The notes below the pieces were generated by a model. That model was given only the letters and a program-made list of their open reading frames with translations, was not told the origin of the DNA and made no database searches. From contig CADADP010000004.1 in NCBI GenBank assembly GCA_902786725.1, forward strand, positions 1 through 64,000: a DNA stretch of 64,000 nt, read 5' to 3'. The translations under genes were made by a program, and so were the position numbers. This document shows positions 1 through 8,002 of this stretch, piece by piece. Position 1 is the first letter of the stretch; the number at the start of each line of letters is the position of its first letter. Source of the DNA: an uncultured Bacteroidales bacterium. GTDB lineage: Bacteria; Bacteroidota; Bacteroidia; Bacteroidales; Muribaculaceae.

Positions 1-94
1 AGGCCAAGAAAAAAACTTGATTTCGATACACCAAAATCAAGTTTCTTCAAAAATATCAATAATTTTGACTAATTTCGCACTTGCTATTAGAATT

Positions 95-672
95 CACCAA
101 ATGGTGGTGGGGTGGGGATTTTTAACACAAATTAGAGATGGTGGGGATTTTGAACACAAATGAGCGCAAATGACACGCAAATTAGGGCTGGTGGGGGAAG
201 ATTTTAACGCGAATGCACGCAAATGACACGCAAATTAGGGCTGGTGGGGGATTTTTAACGCAAATGCACGCAAATGACACACAAATTAGAGGATGGAGGG
301 GGTGAGGTTTTGAACACAAATTAGCGCAAATGTCACACAAATTAATGATAGTGCATTGGTGGAGGGATATGAACACAAATTAGAGATGGGCTGGATGGGG
401 ATTTTGGGGTGAGATTTTGAACACAAATTAACGCAAATGTCACGCAAATTAGAGGATGGTGGGCTGGAGGGGGATTTTGAACACGAATGCACGCAAATGA
501 CACGCAAATTAGAGGATGGTGGGCTGGAGGGGGATTTTGAACACAAATTAGCGCAAATGTCACACAAATTAGAGATGTTGGGGGATTTTGGGGTGAGATT
601 TTGAACACGAATGGGCGCAAATGTCACGTAAATTAGAGATGGTGGGGGAAGATTTTAACGCGAATGGGTGTA
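95..672. repeat. Left array of ~60-bp repeats upstream of a GxxExxY gene
   Basis: About eleven degenerate copies of a roughly 60-bp unit lie head to tail. Each copy has a core close to AACACAAATTAGCGCAAATG, then ACACGCAAATTAGAG, then a purine-rich G/T stretch of the type GATGGTGGGCTGGAGGGGG. Copies begin near 121, 148, 203, 255, 308, 369, 417, 477, 537, 600 and 653. The copies at 417-536 are nearly identical. The unit length is a multiple of three, so long antisense frames stay open through the array; these are not genes. The same repeat resumes after the next gene. Confidence 0.9.
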
Positions 673-688
673 AATTGGGGGCAAATAG

Positions 689-721
689 TTTGGCGAATGG
701 GCTTGTTTTACATTAACTTTG
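689..721 (+). promoter_or_regulatory. Bacteroidetes-type promoter of the GxxExxY gene
   Basis: TTTG at 689-692 and TAACTTTG at 714-721 are 21 nt apart, matching the Bacteroidetes -33/-7 consensus. The promoter sits just inside the edge of the repeat array. It overlaps the upstream extension of the reading frame, which favours the ATG at 739 as the start. Confidence 0.7.
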
Positions 722-738
722 CCAAAAGAAAGAGTGTT

Positions 739-1194
739 ATGAATGTTGCGAGAATGGATTTAAAGAGGTATAAAGACAAAGTTTATGATATAATTGGCGC
801 GGCAATGTCGGTGCATCGCGAGTTGCGCTGGGGGCTGCTTGAACCCATTTATAACGAGGCAATGCACATAGAGTTGTCGAGGAAAGGTGTGGCGCATGAG
901 AGAGAGGTGCTGCTTCCGTGCTATTATAAGGGGCAGTTGCTTGAAAAATACTACATGATGGATTTGGTGGCCGGTGAGATAATTGTTGAGCTGAAATCCA
1001 CTGCTGCTATATTACCGGCTCATCGTTTCCAATTATTTAATTATATGCGACTAACGCAGAAGCCGATAGGTTTACTGATTAATTTTGGGCAATCATCCCT
1101 TTATTGTGAGCGTTACGCGTATAATAAGGAAACGAACGATTGTGTGCTATTGGATAAAGAAATGGATTTGGTGAGCCATAAAAACACTGTTTGA
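739..1194 (+). CDS. GxxExxY family protein (PD-(D/E)XK nuclease superfamily)
   Basis: A 151-residue protein carrying the signature GLLEPIY at residues 32-38 (G-x-x-E-x-x-Y). It also has a PD-(D/E)XK-like set: E35, D75 (MMDLV), E84-L-K86, and a RecB-like QxxxY motif at Q98-Y102. The family (PF13366) is assigned to the PD-(D/E)XK fold; its biochemical role is not established, and relatives occur near repeats and 23S rRNA intervening sequences. The frame can extend upstream to 664, but that part overlaps the repeat and the promoter at 689-721, so the ATG at 739 is preferred. The gene stands alone and is flanked on both sides by arrays of the same 60-bp repeat, suggesting it belongs to the repeat locus. 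Base composition is lower in GC than that of the neighbouring genes. Confidence 0.85.
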   Translation: MNVARMDLKRYKDKVYDIIGAAMSVHRELRWGLLEPIYNEAMHIELSRKGVAHEREVLLPCYYKGQLLEKYYMMDLVAGEIIVELKSTAAILPAHRFQLFNYMRLTQKPIGLLINFGQSSLYCERYAYNKETNDCVLLDKEMDLVSHKNTV

Positions 1195-1205
1195 AGAATA
1201 TACAG

Positions 1206-1485
1206 TGGCGAAGAATCACGATTTAGCGCAAATGTCACACAAATTTGAGGATGGTGGGGCTGGAGGGGGGATTTTGAACACGAATACGCGCAAATGACAC
1301 GCAAATTAGAGATGGTGGGTTGGTGGGGGATTTTGAACACAAATACGCGCAAATGACACGCAAATTAGAGATGGTGGGTTGGTGGGGGATTTTGAACACA
1401 AATTAGAGATGGAGGGGGTGAGGTTTTGAACACGAATTAGCGCAAATGACACACAAATTAGAGGATGGTGGGGGATTGAATTTTA
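1206..1485. repeat. Right array of the same ~60-bp repeat
   Basis: Four to five copies of the unit seen at 95-672 resume 11 bp after the GxxExxY stop codon, in the same orientation. The two copies around 1,275-1,390 are nearly identical. The remaining 1,486-1,657 is AT-rich leader DNA with no recognisable gene. Confidence 0.88.
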
Positions 1486-1515
1486 ATGGTTGTGCGCTAT
1501 ATTGTTGAGGTTTTG

Positions 1516-1547
1516 TTTGCGAGGGCGGTCAAATTTCTCTAATTTTG
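1516..1547 (+). promoter_or_regulatory. Promoter for the PBP4-type gene
   Basis: TTTG at 1516-1519 is followed after 20 nt by TAATTTTG at 1540-1547, a close match to the Bacteroidetes -33/-7 promoter. It would give a leader of about 105 nt before the ATG at 1658. Confidence 0.6.
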
Positions 1548-1657
1548 GGAAAAATAATTTGTGACTATGCAAGATAAGTTTCTGCCAGAGAAAGGAAATT
1601 TCAGAAATTTGATGATAGGGCCAATAGAGGTTTTAATATAATAAATTAATTAAAAGA

Positions 1658-3148
1658 ATGATTATGAGGATTTGGAGACTGATAGCGATATTGGTGGTGA
1701 GTGTGGCGGTGCCGGTGGGCGCTGCGGGCGCGGGCCAGGTGGTGCCGGCCGGGCCGGCGGGTCAGGTGGGTGCTACGGGTCGGGTGGACTCGGTGGCGTT
1801 GAAGGCTCAGGCGGCGATTGACCGGTTTGCGAGTGCGGGTACGCTGCGGTACGCGTCGGTGGGCGTGATGCTGTGTGACCTGCGCGACGGGCGCCTCTTG
1901 GCGAGTCATAATCCCGACTTGGCCGTGGTTACGGCCTCGACGATGAAGACGGTGACGAGCAGTGCGGCGCTGAGTCTGCTGGGTTCGCAGTACAGGTTCC
2001 GCACGGCCGTGATGGCAGTGGGCGAGATAGACGGCAGTCACCTGAAAGGCGACCTGGTGGTGGTGGGTTCGGGCGACCCGACGCTGGGCTCGAAGCATTT
2101 CGCGGGCAATCCCGACCTTGCTGGCGAGATAGTGGAGGCGCTGCGTCAGCGCGGCATCCGCAAGATAGACGGGAAGGTGCGGATAGACGACGGAGAGTAT
2201 GCGTATCCGGCCTACAATCCGCTGTGGGAGACCGAAGACTTGGCGTGGAGCTACGGATCGGGCGTTCACGGGGTGAACTTTGCCGACAATCTGCTGCAAC
2301 TGGGGTTCACGTCGGTGAACGGGCAGGTGAGTGACGTGAAGATTGCGCCGCCGGTGCCGGGCCTCAAGGTGGTGAATAAGCTGAGCGGCGAGAACGCCGA
2401 CCGTGTGGCGATGGAGCTGGAGGCGGCCAATGAGTCGCTGGTGCTGACCGGGTCGGCGAGTAACAAGGTGAAATACAGTTTTACGCTGACCAACCCGCTG
2501 CCCGGTGCGATGCTGGCCGACTCGATAGGTCGTGCGCTGGAGGCGGCCGACATAGAGTTGCGAGGCAAGGATAACGCGGTGAAGGCCGATTACGCGCAGA
2601 TGCGAACGCAGATTGTGGAGCACTATTCGCCGATGCTGACCGAGATAGTGCGTTCGTTGCTGGACCGCTCGGACAACATGTTTACCGAGGCGCTACTGCG
2701 AGCCATAGCGACGAGCCGTGGCCGACGTCCCACGGCCGAAGACGGAGTGGCTGTGGTGCGCGAGTTGTGGCGAAACGTGGGGTTGGAGACCGGTCCGCTG
2801 TTTCAGTGCGACGGGAGTGGGCTGGCGCGTAGCAACAAGGCGTCGGTGCGCTTTTTCGCCGATATGTTGAGTTATGTGAGCCGTCAGCGTTTTGGCGGAA
2901 TGAGTCTGGCCGAGCTGATGCCCACGGCCGGAAGCAGGATAGGGGCCACGATGGCGTCGTCGCCGATGCGCGATCGCGTGAAGTTGAAGTCGGGTTCGAT
3001 GCGTTATGTTCAGTGTTTTGTGGGTTATTATCCGGCTGAGAGTCCGCGTTACGGGTGGGCAATCTTGGTGAATAACTTCACGGGGACCCGCGCCGACCTG
3101 AAGAATCAGATGGGCTCGCTGCTGCTGCAGATGCTGCCGGCTGAGTAG
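1658..3148 (+). CDS. dacB: D-alanyl-D-alanine carboxypeptidase/endopeptidase, PBP4 type (peptidase S13)
   Basis: A 496-residue exported penicillin-binding protein that trims or cleaves peptidoglycan cross-links in the periplasm. An N-terminal signal peptide (residues about 1-25) is followed by a Gly/Pro/Val-rich linker. The three active-site motifs are present: S94-T-M-K97 with the nucleophile, S338-D-N340, and K444-S-G446 (the KTG-box equivalent). The long insertion between the first two motifs is usual for the S13 family, and the length is normal. It has its own promoter and is not in an operon. It ends 48 bp from a convergent glycosyltransferase gene, with a GC-rich palindrome (GCGCCCGGGCGC) at the junction. 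A second in-frame ATG two codons in (1664) is an equally possible start. Confidence 0.93.
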   Translation: MIMRIWRLIAILVVSVAVPVGAAGAGQVVPAGPAGQVGATGRVDSVALKAQAAIDRFASAGTLRYASVGVMLCDLRDGRLLASHNPDLAVVTASTMKTVTSSAALSLLGSQYRFRTAVMAVGEIDGSHLKGDLVVVGSGDPTLGSKHFAGNPDLAGEIVEALRQRGIRKIDGKVRIDDGEYAYPAYNPLWETEDLAWSYGSGVHGVNFADNLLQLGFTSVNGQVSDVKIAPPVPGLKVVNKLSGENADRVAMELEAANESLVLTGSASNKVKYSFTLTNPLPGAMLADSIGRALEAADIELRGKDNAVKADYAQMRTQIVEHYSPMLTEIVRSLLDRSDNMFTEALLRAIATSRGRRPTAEDGVAVVRELWRNVGLETGPLFQCDGSGLARSNKASVRFFADMLSYVSRQRFGGMSLAELMPTAGSRIGATMASSPMRDRVKLKSGSMRYVQCFVGYYPAESPRYGWAILVNNFTGTRADLKNQMGSLLLQMLPAE

Positions 3149-3196
3149 CGCCCGGGCGCGGTGTGTCGCAGCGCGGAGAGAGAAAGCGCTGAGCTG

Positions 3197-4312
3197 TTAG
3201 AGACGTGGCAGGATTTCTTCTTGGAAGACTTGAACCATGCGTCGGGCGCACCCGTCGTTGGTGAGCGAGTCGCGGATAGCGACGCAGTTGGCGTGGAAGG
3301 AAGGATAGCTGGTGATGGCCTCGGCGAGGTCGTTGTGGTCCCAATCAGAGCGAACAATGCCCAGGTGATGCTCGGAGATGAAAGAAGAGTTGGTGGGGAT
3401 AGAATTGGTTACGATGGGTGTTCCGCTGATAATGGCTTCGGGAATAGAAACCATGTTGTTATCCTTAAAGGTGTTGATAAGCATAGCGGTGGCTGTGCGC
3501 AAATTTTGTGCCATCTCTTGATGTCGCATGAAGCCGCAGAAGATGGTGTTCTCTGAAATTCCCAATTCTGAGGCTTGGTTGATAAGCGTCTGACTGAGAG
3601 GCCCGTCACCGATGATTTTGAGTTTATAATGCTTATATTGCGGGAAGTGCTGAAGGAAGTGGGCAAATTTGCGTAAAATGCCGTCGATGTTTTTGCGGGG
3701 GATAAGTTGTGAAATCACGATAAAATGCGGTGCGACCTCGCTTGAAGGGAAAAGCAGATTGCCGTTGGCGCCGTGGTCGATGCACGTGTGGCTGACATTG
3801 CGCGAGTAGCGAGAGATGAACTTGCGCGCCGGTATGCTTCGCGGCACCATGAGCGGACTGCGCATAAGCGTGGGCACGATGATGTTGTACCAGGTGCGCG
3901 CAGGTAATTTGAAGAATTTGTGCTGATGGAAGCTCATTTCCTGCCAGATAATGAGGCGCGGACCAAATATGCGCGTGGCAATAAGAGATGTTATAGAGAA
4001 AGCCTCGCTGGCGATTGCGAAGTCGAACTTGTGTTGATTCAGTTTCATCCATTTTCTCATGCCGACGGGAAACGGTATGAGGTCGGGCTTGAAGATTTTA
4101 GTCAGGCGCGAGGGGAAGAAGAGCACTTGGTAGTCGTAGGTTTCGGGTTGCAGCGGTCGGAACTCTTCGCTCGCGAGGATTGTTACGGAGTGTCGGGCGT
4201 TGACAAATCCCTGTGCGAAGTTGCAAATCATGCAGTCCTTGATTGACTTTCGCCTGGTGATAACGCCCTTTTCGGAAGTGGATAATATGGGGTTGATAAT
4301 GAGAATGTTCAT
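3197..4312 (-). CDS. Glycosyltransferase family 4 (GT-B fold)
   Basis: A 371-residue retaining glycosyltransferase of the GT1/GT4 superfamily, with an N-terminal Rossmann half beginning MNILIINPI and a C-terminal nucleotide-sugar domain. The latter shows ISQLIPRKN, KIIGDGP, the loop ISENTIFCGF and the acceptor/donor-site region SIPEAIISGTPIV. It probably adds one sugar to a lipid-linked repeat unit in the cytoplasm. The frame is open upstream to a TTG at 4330, but the ATG at 4312 begins the conserved first strand. It is divergent from the next GT2 gene and is the first gene of the polysaccharide locus. Substrate cannot be predicted. Confidence 0.88.
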   Translation of the reverse strand: MNILIINPILSTSEKGVITRRKSIKDCMICNFAQGFVNARHSVTILASEEFRPLQPETYDYQVLFFPSRLTKIFKPDLIPFPVGMRKWMKLNQHKFDFAIASEAFSITSLIATRIFGPRLIIWQEMSFHQHKFFKLPARTWYNIIVPTLMRSPLMVPRSIPARKFISRYSRNVSHTCIDHGANGNLLFPSSEVAPHFIVISQLIPRKNIDGILRKFAHFLQHFPQYKHYKLKIIGDGPLSQTLINQASELGISENTIFCGFMRHQEMAQNLRTATAMLINTFKDNNMVSIPEAIISGTPIVTNSIPTNSSFISEHHLGIVRSDWDHNDLAEAITSYPSFHANCVAIRDSLTNDGCARRMVQVFQEEILPRL

Positions 4313-4473
4313 GTTAAAGAAGAGTTGCAAGAGTGAATAATTGACGTAAAGTTAGTGATTTTTATGAGGAAACACGCAATGGGAGGCGAAAAAGTTGGGG
4401 AAAAGTTGGCGTTTGGGTGAGATTAAGTGAGATTAAGTTTGTGCGAAAATAGTAGAATTCAAGAAAAATGGTG

Positions 4474-4481
4474 TATCTTTG
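4474..4481 (+). promoter_or_regulatory. -7 promoter element upstream of the GT2 gene
   Basis: TATCTTTG matches the Bacteroidetes TAnnTTTG -7 box and lies 29 bp before the ATG at 4511. No good -33 element is seen at the right distance. Its position inside the upstream extension of the frame argues for the start at 4511. Confidence 0.45.
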
Positions 4482-4510
4482 TGGCTCAGAAACCGAGAAA
4501 CCGCGAAAAT

Positions 4511-5491
4511 ATGCCACTTGTGTCAATAATAATACCGGCCTATAATGCAGCGCCATTTATCAGCCGCAGCGTGGAGAGCGCTCTTAACCAGACGTATCCC
4601 GACTGTGAGATAGTGATAGTGGACGACGGCAGTACGGATGACACCGCCATAGTGCTCGACAATCTGGCTCAGGAATACGACAACATAAAGGTGGTTCACC
4701 AGGAGAACAAGGGCCTTGCCGAGACCCGCAAAACGGGGATACACGCTTCGAAGGGCGACTACATATTGCATCTGGACGCCGACGACTGGCTTATGGAAGA
4801 CGCTGTGGAGCGACTGATGCAGAGGTGTCTGGAACTGGACCTTGACTACTGCGCGGGTATTCCCAGGGTGTATTTCTCAGAGACAAGTATAGAGCCGAGT
4901 CCGCGTCCGTTTACCGGTATTTTCAATGACTGGGAGTTCCTGAACATAATACTGTCGCCCAGCGGCAACCTGCCCAGCTGGGGCTGTGTGGCCAAGCGCG
5001 TGTTGTGGAACGACGACGTGTTTCCGCCGTCGAGCGCAGTTCTGCCGAATGAGGATCTGCTTCTGAACGTGGGACTGGCCAAGCGCATTAACCGCGCCGG
5101 GATATTCAACGACCTGGAAGTGTGCTATTACTACCTGAATCCGCAGTCGCTCACGGCTCTGGGCACGCTGTATAAGCAGCGGTTGTGGGCCACGTATTTC
5201 GCGTTTGTGCGCAGCCAGTTGCTGTCGCGGCGGTTGCTGGCCAAGTGCGAGCCCGCCATCAGGCTACTTGAGATAGACCACATAGCGTTCCACTTAGACA
5301 AGATAAATCCTGAGGACTCGTGGATGCAGAGTGTGTATAAGTATGACGCGAAAAGTTTTCCGCGCAAGTACAGGATACTTCACCGCCTGATAAAGCATCC
5401 GCGTTTGTGCCGCCTGATAGTTCGCACTTACCAGACACTGAAGGCGAAGGTTGTGACCAATGCCCGAATGCCGTTTAAGCCCAAGAAATGA
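4511..5491 (+). CDS. Glycosyltransferase family 2
   Basis: A 326-residue inverting glycosyltransferase of GT-A fold. The N-terminus reads VSIIIPAYNAAPFISRSVES, followed by IVIVDDGSTDDT and the metal-binding DADD motif (HLDADDWL). The C-terminal third carries no membrane segment. It probably extends a lipid-linked oligosaccharide on the cytoplasmic face. The open frame runs back to 4427, but homology begins at the ATG at 4511 and a promoter box lies between. Its stop overlaps the next gene by 4 bp (ATGA), so the two are translationally coupled. Confidence 0.9.
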   Translation: MPLVSIIIPAYNAAPFISRSVESALNQTYPDCEIVIVDDGSTDDTAIVLDNLAQEYDNIKVVHQENKGLAETRKTGIHASKGDYILHLDADDWLMEDAVERLMQRCLELDLDYCAGIPRVYFSETSIEPSPRPFTGIFNDWEFLNIILSPSGNLPSWGCVAKRVLWNDDVFPPSSAVLPNEDLLLNVGLAKRINRAGIFNDLEVCYYYLNPQSLTALGTLYKQRLWATYFAFVRSQLLSRRLLAKCEPAIRLLEIDHIAFHLDKINPEDSWMQSVYKYDAKSFPRKYRILHRLIKHPRLCRLIVRTYQTLKAKVVTNARMPFKPKK

Positions 5492-6636
5492 AGCGGCGAT
5501 TGCTAATATTGCAAGACACGCTGGCCGGCGGTGGCGCTGAGAGAGCGCTGATAGAGATTCTGAGCCGGATAGACTACACAAGACTTGAAGTGGATTTGCT
5601 GCTCTACGCGCGCCGAGGCGAGCTGTTGCCGCTTGTGCCGCGAGAGGTGCGCGTGATGAGCCTGTATCCACGCGGGACGAAGAGCCCTGTGGAGAAAGTG
5701 ATATACCACACGCCGCTGCGCGAGGCGTATGAGCGTAAGAAACTGCTGGCGCTGGCCGGCGGGCGACGGTGGGACGTGGTGTTGTCGTTTATGGAAGGTC
5801 CCGGAGCCAAGATGCACAGCAACCTACTGGGCTATGGCCTGAAGAACGTGACTTGGGTCCATACGAATATGGCCGTGAACAAGTGGAGCCTTCAGTTTTT
5901 CCGGGATGAGGCCCGTGAGCGCGCTTTCTACGAGAGTGTGGATGAGGTGGTGCATGTGTCGGAAGACATAGAGGCCGTGTTCCCATACCGATGCGCCGAA
6001 GTGCGTAGCCGGGTGATTCCCAATGTGATAGATGTGAGGAAGAATGTGGAACTTGCCGGCATGAGGCGTAGGCGAACCGCGGGCGACCGATTCAGGCTGT
6101 GCTATGTGGGCCGGTTTGAGGCGCTGAAGCGGCCCGAGCGATTTGTGGAAACAGTGGGCCTGCTCAAGGCTCGCGGTAGGGATGTGGAAGGCGTGATGCT
6201 GGGCGAGGGGAGTCTGAGGAAGAAAGTTGAGGAGCAAGTGTCGTCGCTGGGCTTGGAGCGAGACGTGGAACTTATCGGCTTTGTGAAGAATCCGTATCCA
6301 TATATAGGCGGGAGCGATGTGCTGGTGGTGCCGTCGGACACCGAGGGGTTGTCGATAGTGACGCTTGAGGCCCTGTCGATAGGTGTGCCGGTGGTATCGA
6401 CCAACTGTACCGGCCCTGCTGGAATACTGAAGCAAGGCGGCGGCTTGCTTGCCGACATGACGGCCGAGTCGCTTGCCGACAAAGTGGAGCGGATAATGGA
6501 TGACGGAGACCTGCGCGTCCGTCTTGAAGCCGAGGGTCCGCGCGTGGCAGAGCAATATTCGCCCGAGAGGGTTATGAACCTGTTTTATGATTTAGTAGAG
6601 AACGGACCTGAGAGAAAATCAGGGAGTAATACTTAG
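5488..6636 (+). CDS. Glycosyltransferase family 4
   Basis: A 382-residue GT-B glycosyltransferase. The N-terminal domain has the glycine-rich acceptor loop of the form QDTLAGGGAERALIE. The C-terminal domain carries LCYVGRFEALKRPERF, GEGSLRKKVE and the E-x7-E donor motif in SDTEGLSIVTLEALSIGVPV. It resembles enzymes of capsule and O-antigen assembly that use UDP- or GDP-sugars. Its start overlaps the stop of the GT2 gene (ATGA). Its last 65 bp overlap the 3' end of the convergent flippase gene. Confidence 0.9.
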   Translation: MKRRLLILQDTLAGGGAERALIEILSRIDYTRLEVDLLLYARRGELLPLVPREVRVMSLYPRGTKSPVEKVIYHTPLREAYERKKLLALAGGRRWDVVLSFMEGPGAKMHSNLLGYGLKNVTWVHTNMAVNKWSLQFFRDEARERAFYESVDEVVHVSEDIEAVFPYRCAEVRSRVIPNVIDVRKNVELAGMRRRRTAGDRFRLCYVGRFEALKRPERFVETVGLLKARGRDVEGVMLGEGSLRKKVEEQVSSLGLERDVELIGFVKNPYPYIGGSDVLVVPSDTEGLSIVTLEALSIGVPVVSTNCTGPAGILKQGGGLLADMTAESLADKVERIMDDGDLRVRLEAEGPRVAEQYSPERVMNLFYDLVENGPERKSGSNT

Positions 6637-8002
6637 CGCGAAGAAACTTTACCAGAAGCGATGCCGTGACGAGGAAAACGACCGTGCCCACTATGAGAGC
6701 CACTATGGCTGAGGAGATAAGTTGTGTGGCGGCGAAGGCAACAGCTGTGGCCATGAGCGGCACGGCGATGTTAGCGGCAAAGATTCTGAAAAGAGAGAGA
6801 TACGGGACCGAAGCGACGCGCTGAGCCGCCGCGGAATAGAGGCAAAACGACAAGATCGAGAGCGCGATAGCACCGCAAATCATGGCCGGTACCCCCAGAG
6901 GATAAAGAAGCAAAGCCACGACAATGATACCACATTTTTCAAGTACAAGGACATTGCGAATGATTGAAGTCTTGTTGAATAACTTGAAAATAATCATCAT
7001 GAAATTGTTCACCGGATAGATAAGCGCCCAAGCGAGCATAAGGTTAAGGTAAGGGATAACCGGAAGCCACTTTTGTGGGAATATGACGGTGATAAGCGGC
7101 TTGCTGACGGCGAGCAAAAGAGCGCAAAGTAGCGCGTTGGTGAGCGTCATGAGGCCAAATGCGGTGATTATGGCATCGCGTTTCTCGGCGGCAGTCTCCT
7201 TCTTGGCAATGAGCGTGTAGGACGTGATGCTGATGGAATTCTCGAGAGAGTTGGTGGGCGCCTGTTGCAGTTTCTGCGCTTGTCCCATGTATCCGGCTTG
7301 TGCCGGGTTATAGAACTTTCCGAGTATGAACGTGAAAATATTCTGAGAAATTTGCGTGACGAAAGTGGAGAAGAGCAGATTCACGCCGAAAGCCCAAAGT
7401 TGCTTGAATCGGGCCACATCGAATTCCGGTTTCAGGTTCCATTTGGAGAAGAAAAGAAGAAAGACGAGGTAGAAAAAGAGGTAGCCGAGTTGTAGTTCCA
7501 CGAGCGCCCAGTATCGAAGTCCGGCATAGGCCATGCCGATAGCGACAGCCAGAGCGAGGAAAGTGGAAGAGATGTTGATGGCGGCAATTTTCTTGAACTG
7601 CAGTTGCGAGCGCAGTTTGGCAATCTGAGAAATGGTGAGTCCACTGAGCACGGCCAGCGAGCCGAACGCAATCATAATACCGCGGATTTCGGGGTGTCCG
7701 AAGTATCGAGCCACCGGAGCCGAAATCGCGAAGAAAACGAAAGCGAGGACCGCGCCAATGGCCAGATTAAAGAAAAACAGCGTGTTGAAATCGCTGTTAG
7801 CCGGTTTTTTCTCGCGAAGCAGACCATCGCTAAGACCGCAGTCAACGAAGACGTAGATAAGCGATGTGAAAATGGCGGTCATAGATACGAGCCCAAAGTC
7901 TTCGGGGTTGAGCAGGTAGCTGAGCACGATGTAGCCCAAGAGCGAAACCACATTGGTTCCGAAACGTTCAAGAAAAGCCCATATATAGAAGATGATTTTC
8001 AT
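6572..8002 (-). CDS. Polysaccharide flippase, Wzx-like (MOP superfamily)
   Basis: A 476-residue integral membrane protein with about 12-14 hydrophobic segments, beginning MKIIFYIWAFLERFG and VVSLLGYIVLSYLLNPEDFGL, which is typical of the lipopolysaccharide-biosynthesis branch of the MOP exporters. It would flip undecaprenyl-linked repeat units across the inner membrane. The ATG at 8002 overlaps the TGA of the upstream polymerase gene (ATGA), so this start is preferred over the in-frame codon at 8038. It belongs to the leftward set wza-wzc-wzy-wzx. The 3' end overlaps the convergent glycosyltransferase gene by 65 bp. Confidence 0.9.
   Translation of the reverse strand: MKIIFYIWAFLERFGTNVVSLLGYIVLSYLLNPEDFGLVSMTAIFTSLIYVFVDCGLSDGLLREKKPANSDFNTLFFFNLAIGAVLAFVFFAISAPVARYFGHPEIRGIMIAFGSLAVLSGLTISQIAKLRSQLQFKKIAAINISSTFLALAVAIGMAYAGLRYWALVELQLGYLFFYLVFLLFFSKWNLKPEFDVARFKQLWAFGVNLLFSTFVTQISQNIFTFILGKFYNPAQAGYMGQAQKLQQAPTNSLENSISITSYTLIAKKETAAEKRDAIITAFGLMTLTNALLCALLLAVSKPLITVIFPQKWLPVIPYLNLMLAWALIYPVNNFMMIIFKLFNKTSIIRNVLVLEKCGIIVVALLLYPLGVPAMICGAIALSILSFCLYSAAAQRVASVPYLSLFRIFAANIAVPLMATAVAFAATQLISSAIVALIVGTVVFLVTASLLVKFLRAKYYSLIFSQVRSLLNHKTGS

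Noticed and set aside
286..627. Antisense reading frames of up to 113 codons in the 60-bp repeat array
   Set aside because: They consist only of translated repeats, have no promoter, and exist because the unit length is a multiple of three.
95..672. CRISPR array
   Set aside because: The units are about 60 bp, degenerate along their whole length and without unique spacers; no cas gene is near.
664..738. Earlier start of the GxxExxY gene
   Set aside because: It overlaps the repeat and the -33/-7 promoter at 689-721.
1646..2623. 325-codon frame antisense to the PBP4-type gene
   Set aside because: The plus-strand gene carries all active-site motifs; the antisense product is a low-complexity Arg/His-rich sequence.
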